The translations under genes were made by a program, and so were the position numbers. 7,146 nt of DNA from assembly GCA_016342385.1 (NCBI GenBank), contig JAEINM010000211.1:1-7146 (forward strand), given 5' to 3'. Below the pieces are notes generated by a model that did no database searches, was not told the DNA's origin, and saw only the letters and a program-made list of their open reading frames with translations. Shown one piece after another: positions 1 to 5,089 of the stretch (the first letter of the stretch is position 1; every line of letters begins with the position of its first letter). This DNA comes from Spirochaetaceae bacterium (GTDB lineage: Bacteria; Spirochaetota; Spirochaetia; DSM-2461).

Positions 1-1
1 T

Positions 2-1000
2 AAGGAAAAATTAATTGACCCGAACAATGGGCTTATAGACCTCAAAAATAAAATGATAAAGGCCATAGGTGACCCGCATAAACGATTTCAGGAAGATGGT
101 TTGAGACCCTTGAGAGCCTGCCGTTTCGCGGCTCAATTGAATTTCAGAATTGAAGATAAAACCTTTAAGGCAATAAGCGATAACCTGGATAAATTCAAGA
201 GTGTCTCTAAAGAGAGGATTTATGACGAACTTGTTAAGACCATGAAATCTGAAAAGCCCTCAATAACAATCCATCTTCTGGACAAATCGGGACTTCTCGA
301 TTTGATCTCAGGGGATTTCTCGAAATGTAAAGGAGTGAAGCAGAGGGAGAGACATAAATACGATGTTTTTGAACATTTGCTATATACATGTGATTATTGC
401 CCAAGAGAGAACACAGACCTTAGATTTGCCGGATTGTTTCATGATCTAGGTAAAGTTTCCGTTCTAAAATATTCAGAAGATGGCACGCCGACCTTCTATA
501 ATCATGAAAAAGTTTCTTCGGAAATAGCCCTTTCCATTATGACCCAATTGAAATTTCCCAATAAGAAAATCCAGAAAATCCAACACCTGATTGCCAACCA
601 TATGTTTGATTACAACAGGAACTGGACAGACGCCGCTGTAAGGAGGTTTATAGCCCGGGTAGGAGTAGAACACATTTCAGACCTGCTCATTCTTCAGAAG
701 GCTGATATTCGCTCAATGAACACCTCCCCTGAAGCATTTATTCTTCTTGATGAGTTTGAAAACAGAATATCTGATATTTTATCTGCTGGTAATGCCTTTA
801 CAATCAGAGATTTATCAATTAATGGTCATATTCTTAATGAAGAAGTATCAATACCGAAGGGGCCTCTTATGGGAAAGGTTCTCAATGCCTTATTAAATGA
901 TGTTCTTGAAAATCCGGAATGTAATGAATTAGAAATACTAAAGAAGAAAGCAAAAATCCATTACAATGACTTAGGGGATAGAGAAACAAGATATTCATAA
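2..1000 (+). CDS. cca: CCA tRNA nucleotidyltransferase (poly(A) polymerase family, HD-domain type), 5' truncated by window edge
   Basis: The frame is open from base 2, and residues upstream of the first ATG (53) already match the family, so the start lies outside the window. About 332 C-terminal residues are visible. In order: the DPNNGLIDLKNK segment, the GDPHKRFQEDGLRPLRACRF stretch holding the EDxxR nucleotide-recognition motif D of class II enzymes, a helical neck/body, then an HD domain (LFHDLGK, His-Asp codons at 440-445) with a following FYNHE motif. The family adds or repairs the 3' CCA end of tRNA in the cytoplasm using CTP and ATP. The catalytic DxD motif A is outside the window, so a full CCA enzyme cannot be told from a split CC- or A-adding one. 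The stop (998-1000) lies 40 bp inside the convergent rnc gene. Confidence 0.93.
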   Translation, partial: KEKLIDPNNGLIDLKNKMIKAIGDPHKRFQEDGLRPLRACRFAAQLNFRIEDKTFKAISDNLDKFKSVSKERIYDELVKTMKSEKPSITIHLLDKSGLLDLISGDFSKCKGVKQRERHKYDVFEHLLYTCDYCPRENTDLRFAGLFHDLGKVSVLKYSEDGTPTFYNHEKVSSEIALSIMTQLKFPNKKIQKIQHLIANHMFDYNRNWTDAAVRRFIARVGVEHISDLLILQKADIRSMNTSPEAFILLDEFENRISDILSAGNAFTIRDLSINGHILNEEVSIPKGPLMGKVLNALLNDVLENPECNELEILKKKAKIHYNDLGDRETRYS

Positions 1001-1722
1001 GCTTCTGCAGCAGCATTTTGTTCTGCTTCTTTTTTATTTTTACCCTCACCTGGACCAAATGTCTTGTTATTAACAGAGACTTCTATAAGGAATGTTTTAT
1101 CATGGTCTGGTCCAAACTTTTTTAAAAGGGAATATTTAGGGTATAAATGAAATTTCTTCTGTACATATTCCTGAAGTAATGTCTTATAGTCCTTTTTATG
1201 TCTGTCTTCCAGTACTTTTGTTATTTCCGGAACCAGTAATTGTAATACAAACTTGCTGGCTTCTCTATAACCTGTATCCAGATAATAAGCACCAATGATG
1301 GCTTCCATACAATCTGCCAGGATAGCTTTTTTATTTCTGCCTCCGGAATTCTCCTCCCCTTTTCCAATTAATAAATATTTATCTACATGAATTGATCGGG
1401 CCAGAAAATCAAGACTATCTTCGCTGACTACAAAAGATTTAACTTTTGCCAGAAACCCTTCATTTTTGTCAGGCAGAATATTAAATAGGTAATCTGCAGT
1501 TATCAGACCTAGTACCGAATCGCCAAGGAATTCCAGTTTTTCGTTATTTTCGATTTTTTGAGAATATTCATTTGCATAGGAACGGTGTATAAAAGCAAGG
1601 TTCAAAAGATCGAGTCTTTTGAACCTTATTCCTGCCTGTTTCTCAAAAAGACGAAGAGAACTTCGCCTTTTTGATGAGACATCAGGTGTCTTAACAGGAA
1701 AATTCTTTTTAATTGGATTCAC
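961..1722 (-). CDS. rnc: ribonuclease III
   Basis: This is a 253-residue double-stranded-RNA endonuclease, a normal family length, which processes rRNA precursors and structured mRNAs. The catalytic domain (about 25-170) carries the signature NEKLEFLGDSVL at 60-71. By alignment with E. coli, the metal-binding acidic residues are E64, D68, D137 and E140 (in ILADCMEAIIGA), with E88 as a further conserved acid. A double-stranded RNA-binding domain follows (about 178-247), with the GEGKNKKEAEQNAA region at its end. The start is GTG (1720-1722). No ATG occurs before the conserved core, and an in-frame TAA lies five codons upstream of the GTG. No good Shine-Dalgarno precedes it. The start is 8 nt after the acpP stop, so initiation is probably coupled to acpP translation. 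It is the last gene of the rpmF-acpP-rnc unit and overlaps convergent cca by 40 bp. Confidence 0.96.
   Translation of the reverse strand: MNPIKKNFPVKTPDVSSKRRSSLRLFEKQAGIRFKRLDLLNLAFIHRSYANEYSQKIENNEKLEFLGDSVLGLITADYLFNILPDKNEGFLAKVKSFVVSEDSLDFLARSIHVDKYLLIGKGEENSGGRNKKAILADCMEAIIGAYYLDTGYREASKFVLQLLVPEITKVLEDRHKKDYKTLLQEYVQKKFHLYPKYSLLKKFGPDHDKTFLIEVSVNNKTFGPGEGKNKKEAEQNAAAEAYEYLVSLSPKSL
1009..1041 (+). terminator. possible weak terminator of cca, inside rnc
   Basis: Just after the cca stop, AGCAG (1009-1013) can pair with CTGCT (1023-1027) across a 9-nt loop. Two bases later come six T, one A and five T (1030-1041). The five-pair stem is short, and the T-run also encodes the Lys-rich dsRBD segment of rnc on the other strand, so the resemblance may be accidental. 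Confidence 0.25.
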
Positions 1723-1730
1723 AAGGTAGA

Positions 1731-1970
1731 TTATTTACTTTTTTCAGCCTTGATAAAATCTAAAGCATCAGAAACTTTTTCAAATTCTGTTGCTCTTTCA
1801 TCTGGAACAGAAACACCCATTTCTGAATCAATTGCATAAAGAAGTTCATATGTATCCAGACTGTCTGCACCAAGATCTTCTCTAAATCTTGAATCAAGAG
1901 AAACTTTCTCCGCATCAACTTCCAGTTTGTCCGCAATAAGACCTTTTAACTGTTCAAATAATTCGTCCAT
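1731..1970 (-). CDS. acpP: acyl carrier protein
   Basis: This 79-residue acidic helical protein has the family's usual size. The attachment motif GADSLD contains Ser37, the site where holo-ACP synthase adds 4'-phosphopantetheine from CoA. The helix II recognition region (DTYELLYAIDSEMGVSVPDE) follows. It carries growing acyl chains in cytoplasmic type II fatty acid synthesis. The ATG start is preceded by AAGGAG (plus-strand 1978-1983) at 7 nt. It lies 22 nt after rpmF and 8 nt before rnc, so all three are probably co-transcribed. In many bacteria acpP sits among plsX and fab genes between rpmF and rnc. Here none of those are present. Confidence 0.97.
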   Translation of the reverse strand: MDELFEQLKGLIADKLEVDAEKVSLDSRFREDLGADSLDTYELLYAIDSEMGVSVPDERATEFEKVSDALDFIKAEKSK

Positions 1971-1992
1971 TCATTATCTCCTTGATAAATTA

Positions 1993-2181
1993 TTAAGCCA
2001 TTTCGTCAAGCTCAATAACTTGTTTCCCTCTATAAAAACCACATTTAGGGCATACCCTGTGACGCATAATTTTATTGCCACAGTTTGTGCATGACACAAG
2101 AGTATCTACACCCATCTTCATATTGATGGATCTTCTTCTCCTGCTTCGGGCTTTTGATGTTTTATACTTAGGTACTGCCAT
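1993..2181 (-). CDS. rpmF: 50S ribosomal protein L32
   Basis: This 62-residue basic protein of the large ribosomal subunit starts with the typical MAVPKYKTSKARSRRRRS. It keeps a zinc ribbon with four cysteines (C31, C34, C44, C47 in CTNC and CPKC), so it is the zinc-binding C+ form. The ATG is preceded by GAGGT 5 nt upstream. It is the first gene after a consensus-like promoter and leads the rpmF-acpP-rnc unit. The short, conserved product and clear start leave little doubt. Confidence 0.97.
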   Translation of the reverse strand: MAVPKYKTSKARSRRRRSINMKMGVDTLVSCTNCGNKIMRHRVCPKCGFYRGKQVIELDEMA

Positions 2182-2197
2182 CTCCTACCTCACTTCG

Positions 2198-2233
2198 CAT
2201 TGTATATCGGAGATTAAAATAACGTATACAATG
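2198..2233. repeat. 9-bp perfect inverted repeat straddling the rpmF promoter -10 (candidate operator)
   Basis: CATTGTATA (2198-2206) and TATACAATG (2225-2233) are exact reverse complements separated by 18 bp. One arm lies in the -35/-10 spacer and the other just downstream of the predicted start point. Only one arm would be in the rpmF transcript, so a DNA-level role (repressor half-sites) is likelier than an RNA hairpin. The binding protein is unknown. Confidence 0.4.
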
Positions 2234-2244
2234 TTTTTTGTCAA
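2216..2244 (-). promoter_or_regulatory. sigma-70-type promoter for rpmF-acpP-rnc
   Basis: On the minus strand a perfect TTGACA -35 (plus-strand 2239-2244) is followed by a 17-bp spacer and TATTTT (2216-2221), which matches TATAAT at 4 of 6. Transcription would start near 2209, leaving a leader of about 28 nt with the rpmF ribosome-binding site. The -35 begins 7 bp beyond the coaD stop, so the downstream genes have their own promoter. Confidence 0.7.
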
Positions 2245-2251
2245 TATCAGC

Positions 2252-2722
2252 TCATTTACTCTTTAAAAGTTTCTCAACATGAGGAGGAACCATCTGTGAG
2301 ATATCTGAATTAAAATGAAGAAGCTCTTTTATTGAAGAAGATCTCAGAACAAAATATTTGGGATCAGTCGGGAGAAAGATTGTTTCTACAGAAGAACTCA
2401 ACTGTTTATTCATCATGGCCAATTCAAACTCATACCCAAAATCCGCCATATTGCGGACTCCTCTCAAGATGACCTTGATTTCGTGTTCAACAGCATAATC
2501 AACAATAAGTCGATCCCAGAGTCTAACATTGACACCGGGAAAATCAGCAACAGATTCTTCCAGAAGATGTAATCGCTCATCTGGAGTTAATAAAGGAACT
2601 TTCTGATTATTAACAGCAATAATCACATCAAGAGAATCAAATAATTTAGCTCCTCGCCGAATTAGATTTATATGACCTTTTGTAGGTGGATCGAAAGTCC
2701 CTGGAAATACTGCTTTTATCAT
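2252..2722 (-). CDS. coaD: pantetheine-phosphate adenylyltransferase (PPAT)
   Basis: This 156-residue enzyme transfers AMP from ATP to 4'-phosphopantetheine, giving dephospho-CoA in the penultimate step of CoA synthesis. The nucleotidyltransferase motif GTFDPPTKGH (8-17) has the T/HxGH-type ATP site with H17. The second motif is RGVRN (87-91), and the C-terminal RSSSIKEL (127-134) is typical. Length and full alignability to the family support the ATG at 2720-2722, with MIKAVFPGTF as the expected N terminus. No Shine-Dalgarno precedes this ATG, and the best promoter predicts transcription starting at the ATG itself. Its stop is 70 nt upstream of the rpmF start. It is divergent from the lipoprotein gene. 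Confidence 0.97.
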   Translation of the reverse strand: MIKAVFPGTFDPPTKGHINLIRRGAKLFDSLDVIIAVNNQKVPLLTPDERLHLLEESVADFPGVNVRLWDRLIVDYAVEHEIKVILRGVRNMADFGYEFELAMMNKQLSSSVETIFLPTDPKYFVLRSSSIKELLHFNSDISQMVPPHVEKLLKSK

Positions 2723-2728
2723 AAAAAC

Positions 2729-2757
2729 ACTATATTTTATATTAAGGAAAGGGTCAA
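2729..2757 (-). promoter_or_regulatory. coaD promoter, predicted leaderless transcript
   Basis: On the minus strand TTGACC (plus-strand 2752-2757) is 17 bp from TATAGT (2729-2734), five of six matches in each box. Exactly 6 nt separate the -10 from the coaD ATG, so the usual start point would fall on the A of the ATG. This agrees with the lack of any ribosome-binding site. Confidence 0.6.
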
Positions 2758-2763
2758 ATTGTT

Positions 2764-2792
2764 TTGACTTTTCATTAATGAAAATATAAACT
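2764..2792 (+). promoter_or_regulatory. promoter for the lipoprotein gene, back to back with the coaD promoter
   Basis: TTGACT (2764-2769, 5/6) is 17 bp from TAAACT (2787-2792, 4/6). A better -10, TATAAA at 2785-2790, would leave a 15-bp spacer. The predicted start (about 2797-2799) is at the first ATG of the lipoprotein, which also lacks a Shine-Dalgarno. The -35 is 6 bp from that of coaD, and together they form the inverted repeat GTCAAA-ttgt-TTTGAC (2753-2768). Confidence 0.5.
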
Positions 2793-2797
2793 TGCTT

Positions 2798-3367
2798 ATG
2801 ATTATGAAAAAAATGATATTATTGAGTTTATTAACATTGTTTTTGTTCAGTTGTAAAACAACTGAAGACTCAACTACAGCAGAGATAGAACCTGTAGAGC
2901 AAAGAGATGAAGAAGCTGTGTTAATCGAATCGGCTGAAACAGAAACGATCGTTACTGAAGAACCTGAAGTATCAGAAAAAGAAGGAATAGAAGTCTCGGA
3001 AGATCTATATAAAAAGACTTTTGATGAAATAGAAGATTTAATTAATCAGGTGACCCAGTTAATTAGAAAGAGAAATTTCAATGGATGGAAAAAATTTCTT
3101 TCAGAAAACTACATAGAAATGGTCGGAAGTGCCGAACATTTAAGAAAGGTCTCGGAAAGTCCCAGTTTGAAAGATGTTATTGAACTGAGAAATTTAAGAG
3201 ATTATTTTCAATGGGTTGTAGTTCCAAGCAGAGCAAATGCCAAATTAGATGAAATCATCTTCAAAGATGAGGAACACGTCACTGCATATATGTATATAGA
3301 TGATAACAGAACAATATTGTTCCAGTTTGAAATTATTGATGGTATGTGGAAAATAACAATTTGGTAA
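2798..3367 (+). CDS. predicted lipoprotein of unknown function
   Basis: This encodes 189 residues from the ATG at 2798. The ATG at 2804 is equally possible and would give 187. A basic n-region (MIMKKM) and hydrophobic core end in the lipobox LFSC with Cys19, so lipidation and anchoring on the periplasmic or surface side are expected. Residues about 22-65 are an acidic, low-complexity Glu/Thr-rich linker, probably extended. A predicted folded part (about 70-189) follows, with amphipathic helices and a strand-rich end (VTAYMYIDDN, then LFQFEIIDGMWKITIW). That ending resembles NTF2-like small domains, but this is only a resemblance. No enzyme motif is visible. Neither start has a Shine-Dalgarno, and the promoter predicts an almost leaderless mRNA. 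The HEAT-repeat gene follows 60 bp later on the same strand, suggesting a shared envelope role. Confidence 0.85.
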   Translation: MIMKKMILLSLLTLFLFSCKTTEDSTTAEIEPVEQRDEEAVLIESAETETIVTEEPEVSEKEGIEVSEDLYKKTFDEIEDLINQVTQLIRKRNFNGWKKFLSENYIEMVGSAEHLRKVSESPSLKDVIELRNLRDYFQWVVVPSRANAKLDEIIFKDEEHVTAYMYIDDNRTILFQFEIIDGMWKITIW

Positions 3368-3373
3368 CAACAT

Positions 3374-3402
3374 TTGCTAATAAAGAATCTTAGAGTTACA
3401 AT
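3374..3402 (+). promoter_or_regulatory. promoter for the HEAT-repeat gene
   Basis: TTGCTA (4/6, 3374-3379), a 17-bp spacer and TACAAT (5/6, 3397-3402) lie between the lipoprotein stop and the next gene. The predicted start is near 3409, which leaves a short leader containing AAAGGGG (3415-3421) 6 nt before the ATG. No terminator separates the two genes, so readthrough is also possible. Confidence 0.55.
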
Positions 3403-3427
3403 TAAAGCGTAAGTAAAGGGGTATTGT

Positions 3428-4138
3428 ATGAACATCAAAAAAATAGCAGCTGCTTTTTTAACTGCTTTATTTTTCATCACTAGTATGCAAGCACAGGAAA
3501 ATTCATCGGAGCAGACTATAGAGGATGTGTACCTGAAAAGCACCGTAAAGGCACAAATAATCAGAAGCCAGGCTGAATCACCTGATAGAGATATGAAATT
3601 GATTGCCATTCAGGACATAGGTGAGATGATTAATAATGGTGAAGTGAATGAAAACAGTATAGAAATAATCGATATTCTTGGAGATCTCTCTGCAGAAGGT
3701 ATTGATAAAAGAGTTGTTGAAGGCGGAAGAGTTATAAACAATTTTTCCATGGTGCGCAAAGAAGCTGTTCGAATTCTTGGTGAAATCGGTGGAGAAAATG
3801 CCAGAAATTCAATTCTGGAAATTTTTAAAAATGAAAATGAAACAATGGTCTTAACAGAAGCTGTTCTTGCTCTTTCTAAAGCAGGGATTGATGAGGATGG
3901 AGAAGTCCTGGACCTTATAAGTTGGACTATGCACTCTCAGACTGCTGTGAATAAAGATAATACCTTTGCAAATGCATCTCTATCAGCCATTCAGAAGCTG
4001 GCTAAGGATAATGAAGGACTGGATGATGAAAAACTATTCAGAGAAATTGCCGCTATTGCTGATCCCAGAAATGGTTACATCACAGTTGTCAGAATGAAAG
4101 CATTGCAGTTATTAGATGAATTACAATCCTATTATTAA
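3428..4138 (+). CDS. secreted HEAT-repeat protein
   Basis: This 236-residue protein has an N-terminal signal peptide: MNIKKI, a hydrophobic stretch to about residue 19, then MQAQ with likely cleavage after A22 and no lipobox Cys. It should be exported to the periplasm. The mature part is almost all alpha-helical pairs of HEAT type, at about 55-90, 108-135 (VRKEAVRILGEIGGENA), 140-168, 178-212 and 217-234. Such arrays usually form protein-binding scaffolds, and no catalytic motif is visible. The insertion at about 88-107 (SAEGIDKRVVEGGRVINN) between the first and second repeats is less regular. The ATG has AAAGGGG 6 nt upstream and its own promoter. It follows the lipoprotein gene and ends before a strong bidirectional terminator. 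The specific partner is unknown. Confidence 0.88.
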   Translation: MNIKKIAAAFLTALFFITSMQAQENSSEQTIEDVYLKSTVKAQIIRSQAESPDRDMKLIAIQDIGEMINNGEVNENSIEIIDILGDLSAEGIDKRVVEGGRVINNFSMVRKEAVRILGEIGGENARNSILEIFKNENETMVLTEAVLALSKAGIDEDGEVLDLISWTMHSQTAVNKDNTFANASLSAIQKLAKDNEGLDDEKLFREIAAIADPRNGYITVVRMKALQLLDELQSYY

Positions 4139-4189
4139 ATATTAAACTCTACACCTTATACTTTTTTATTGAAAATATTTATAACTAAC

Positions 4190-4223
4190 AAAAAAAAAAA
4201 GCCCGTATTTAACGGGCTTTTTT
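4190..4223. terminator. bidirectional Rho-independent terminator between converging genes
   Basis: Eleven A (4190-4200), then GCCCGT (4201-4206), a 5-nt loop, ACGGGC (4212-4217) and six T (4218-4223) form a GC-rich stem flanked by A- and T-tracts, so it works in both directions. It ends the HEAT-repeat gene on the plus strand. On the minus strand it overlaps the last codons of the neighbouring gene, whose TAA (4209-4211) begins in the loop. Confidence 0.9.
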
Positions 4224-4625
4224 GTTTTCAGGAAATTTAAAACGCATCTCTTTTCGCCATTTAATGATATCTTCCGTATTTTCATATTGAATTTTCTTCA
4301 CAATTTCAAATTTCTTGTTATTAATAATTTTCACAATTCCAAAATTACCACTACCAAGATATACAATTTTTTCCTGTTTTTCTAAAGATTCACTCTCAGA
4401 GAGCTTTTTCAGAATACAGTCAAAATGAGCAGGGTTTTCAGATTCCTGATCATTTATTGCTGATGAAACATCTCTAATTGGTTTATTACAGATAGAACAT
4501 TCGGGGCCAGTAACTTTTTCTCTGAGACCTTTATTCGGTCTGTTTCGATTACGTCTTTCATTTCTTCGACGAGATCTGCTTTTACTCCTTTCCGGTGCTT
4601 GTGCAGATTCATCTTGGTTTCTCAT
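4209..4625 (-). CDS. Arg-rich CxxC/HxxC (putative zinc-binding) protein, function unknown
   Basis: This 138-residue protein has three parts. Residues 1-38 are highly basic and probably disordered (RSKSRSRRRNERRNRNRPNK), as in nucleic-acid-binding tails. Residues 41-72 hold C43-x2-C46 and H67-x2-C70, a plausible single zinc site. The first half resembles the CSICNKPI knuckle of treble-clef or ribbon proteins. Residues 86-130 predict short strands (KIVYLGSGNFGIVKII, then KKFEIVKKIQY) and a basic helix (IIKWRKEMRFKF). An RNA- or ribosome-related role is inferred from charge only. The ATG has GAGGAG (plus-strand 4631-4636) 5 nt upstream, within the preceding small gene, and overlaps that gene's stop as ATGA. 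The final codons are part of the bidirectional terminator. Confidence 0.85.
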   Translation of the reverse strand: MRNQDESAQAPERSKSRSRRRNERRNRNRPNKGLREKVTGPECSICNKPIRDVSSAINDQESENPAHFDCILKKLSESESLEKQEKIVYLGSGNFGIVKIINNKKFEIVKKIQYENTEDIIKWRKEMRFKFPENKKAR

Positions 4626-4771
4626 GTCTTCTCCTCATTGATATTCACAATCTCATGAGTCAAAGTAGCCGCGATCTGCCTTATGGCAACATCCAGATAC
4701 TTTTCATCATCGATTTTCTGCTTCAATTCATTTAGCCGTTTCGGATCAGACTGTTTTGCAATTCTTATCAT
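4622..4771 (-). CDS. small helical protein, 49 residues, translationally coupled to the zinc-motif gene
   Basis: An ATG-to-TGA frame encodes 49 residues beginning MIRIAKQSDPKRLNELKQKI and ending in VNINEEKT. It is charged and heptad-like, probably one or two amphipathic helices, with no membrane segment and no recognised motif. Its TGA overlaps the ATG of the downstream gene (ATGA, plus-strand 4622-4625), and its last codons carry that gene's GAGGAG. Its own ATG has GGAG 5 nt upstream. Coupling and natural residue composition argue that it is real, though it is short and I know no homologue. It probably acts with the CxxC/HxxC protein. Confidence 0.65.
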   Translation of the reverse strand: MIRIAKQSDPKRLNELKQKIDDEKYLDVAIRQIAATLTHEIVNINEEKT

Positions 4772-4896
4772 TGGAGCTCCATCTCCCTAAAACAATTGAT
4801 TAGATGATGATCTCCTCCTATCCTCCTTGACAGAAAAATCACATCAAAACAAAGTCTGAAATCACAATACTTCTTGTACTTTACCAGAAATTTCAT
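4768..4896 (-). CDS. possible 42-codon leader frame upstream of the small gene (uncertain)
   Basis: A frame from ATG 4894-4896 encodes 42 residues starting MKFLVKYKKYCDFRLCF and ending FREMELQ. Its TGA overlaps the ATG of the 49-residue gene (ATGA). The overlap suggests a chain of coupled frames. Against it: the ATG has no Shine-Dalgarno, the peptide is rich in Cys, Phe and His, and it uses AGG AGG ATA GGA GGA codons that look like a ribosome-binding tract rather than coding sequence. It may be a leader peptide or a chance frame. Confidence 0.25.
   Translation of the reverse strand: MKFLVKYKKYCDFRLCFDVIFLSRRIGGDHHLINCFREMELQ
4811..4828 (-). promoter_or_regulatory. tandem Shine-Dalgarno-like purine tract without a start codon
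   Basis: Read on the minus strand, AAGGAGGA is followed directly by TAGGAGGAGA. No ATG or GTG lies within normal spacing downstream, and the one nearby TTG runs into a stop after two codons. Two further GGAG copies follow before the 49-residue gene. It may load or stall ribosomes, or pair with the CTCC just before that gene's ATG. Confidence 0.35.
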
Positions 4897-4918
4897 AGGG
4901 AATTCTACAATTATCACT

Positions 4919-4924
4919 ATTATA
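4919..4924 (-). promoter_or_regulatory. possible -10 element for the small-gene cassette
   Basis: A perfect TATAAT on the minus strand overlaps the end of a 21-bp palindrome and would start transcription near 4912, 16 nt before the 42-codon frame. No convincing -35 lies 16-18 bp upstream, so an activator or another sigma factor would be needed if it is used. Confidence 0.35.
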
Positions 4925-4942
4925 TTCAATATTATTGAATAT
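4922..4942. repeat. 21-bp palindrome (ATATTCAAT-att-ATTGAATAT), candidate operator
   Basis: Two perfect 9-bp arms are separated by 3 bp. It overlaps the TATAAT at 4919-4924 and fills the space where the spacer would lie, a normal position for a repressor or activator site. Its AT-richness raises the odds of chance occurrence. No regulator is identified in the window. Confidence 0.35.
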
Positions 4943-5059
4943 TCATAAAAGATAAATGTGAAAAACCGTCAGATTATCTCAGGAATCGTGATTCCATCTA
5001 TATTTCTATTTATAATATCGACTTTTCAAGCATGAGACATAAAGCTTCTTTTTGTTATA

Positions 5060-5089
5060 TTAATAATCTTTTGGTATGATGATTATTAA
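5060..5089 (-). terminator. AT-rich stem-loop at the HD-GYP gene's 3' end, weak terminator or mRNA end structure
   Basis: TTAATAATC (5060-5068) and GATTATTAA (5081-5089) are perfect 9-bp complements with a 12-nt loop. They include the TAA TAA double stop of the HD-GYP gene. The stem holds a single G-C pair and no T-run follows on the minus strand, so it is a poor intrinsic terminator. It could stabilise the transcript end. Confidence 0.35.

Larger units (their letters stand above)
4897..5085. other. AT-rich intergenic stretch with palindromes, no convincing gene
   Basis: This is part of the roughly 310-bp gap between the 49-residue gene and the HD-GYP gene. I see no protein-like frame, tRNA or known riboswitch here. 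It holds the TATAAT and 21-bp palindrome near 4920-4942, a 14-bp near-palindrome GGAATC-gt-GATTCC (4982-4995), and an AT-rich stem beside the HD-GYP stop. Confidence 0.6.

Noticed and set aside
53..55. ATG at 53 as the start of cca
   Set aside because: Conserved family residues continue upstream to the window edge, so this is an internal methionine.
473..673. Open frame on the minus strand within cca
   Set aside because: It lies antisense to the conserved HD domain, has no ribosome-binding site and no recognisable protein character.
2075..2266. Plus-strand open frame across rpmF and its promoter
   Set aside because: It is antisense to rpmF, and its hydrophobic appearance comes from reading basic codons in reverse.
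3208..3609. Minus-strand open frame with apparent membrane segments
   Set aside because: It is antisense to the lipoprotein C terminus, the HEAT gene promoter and the HEAT signal peptide, which all have better support.
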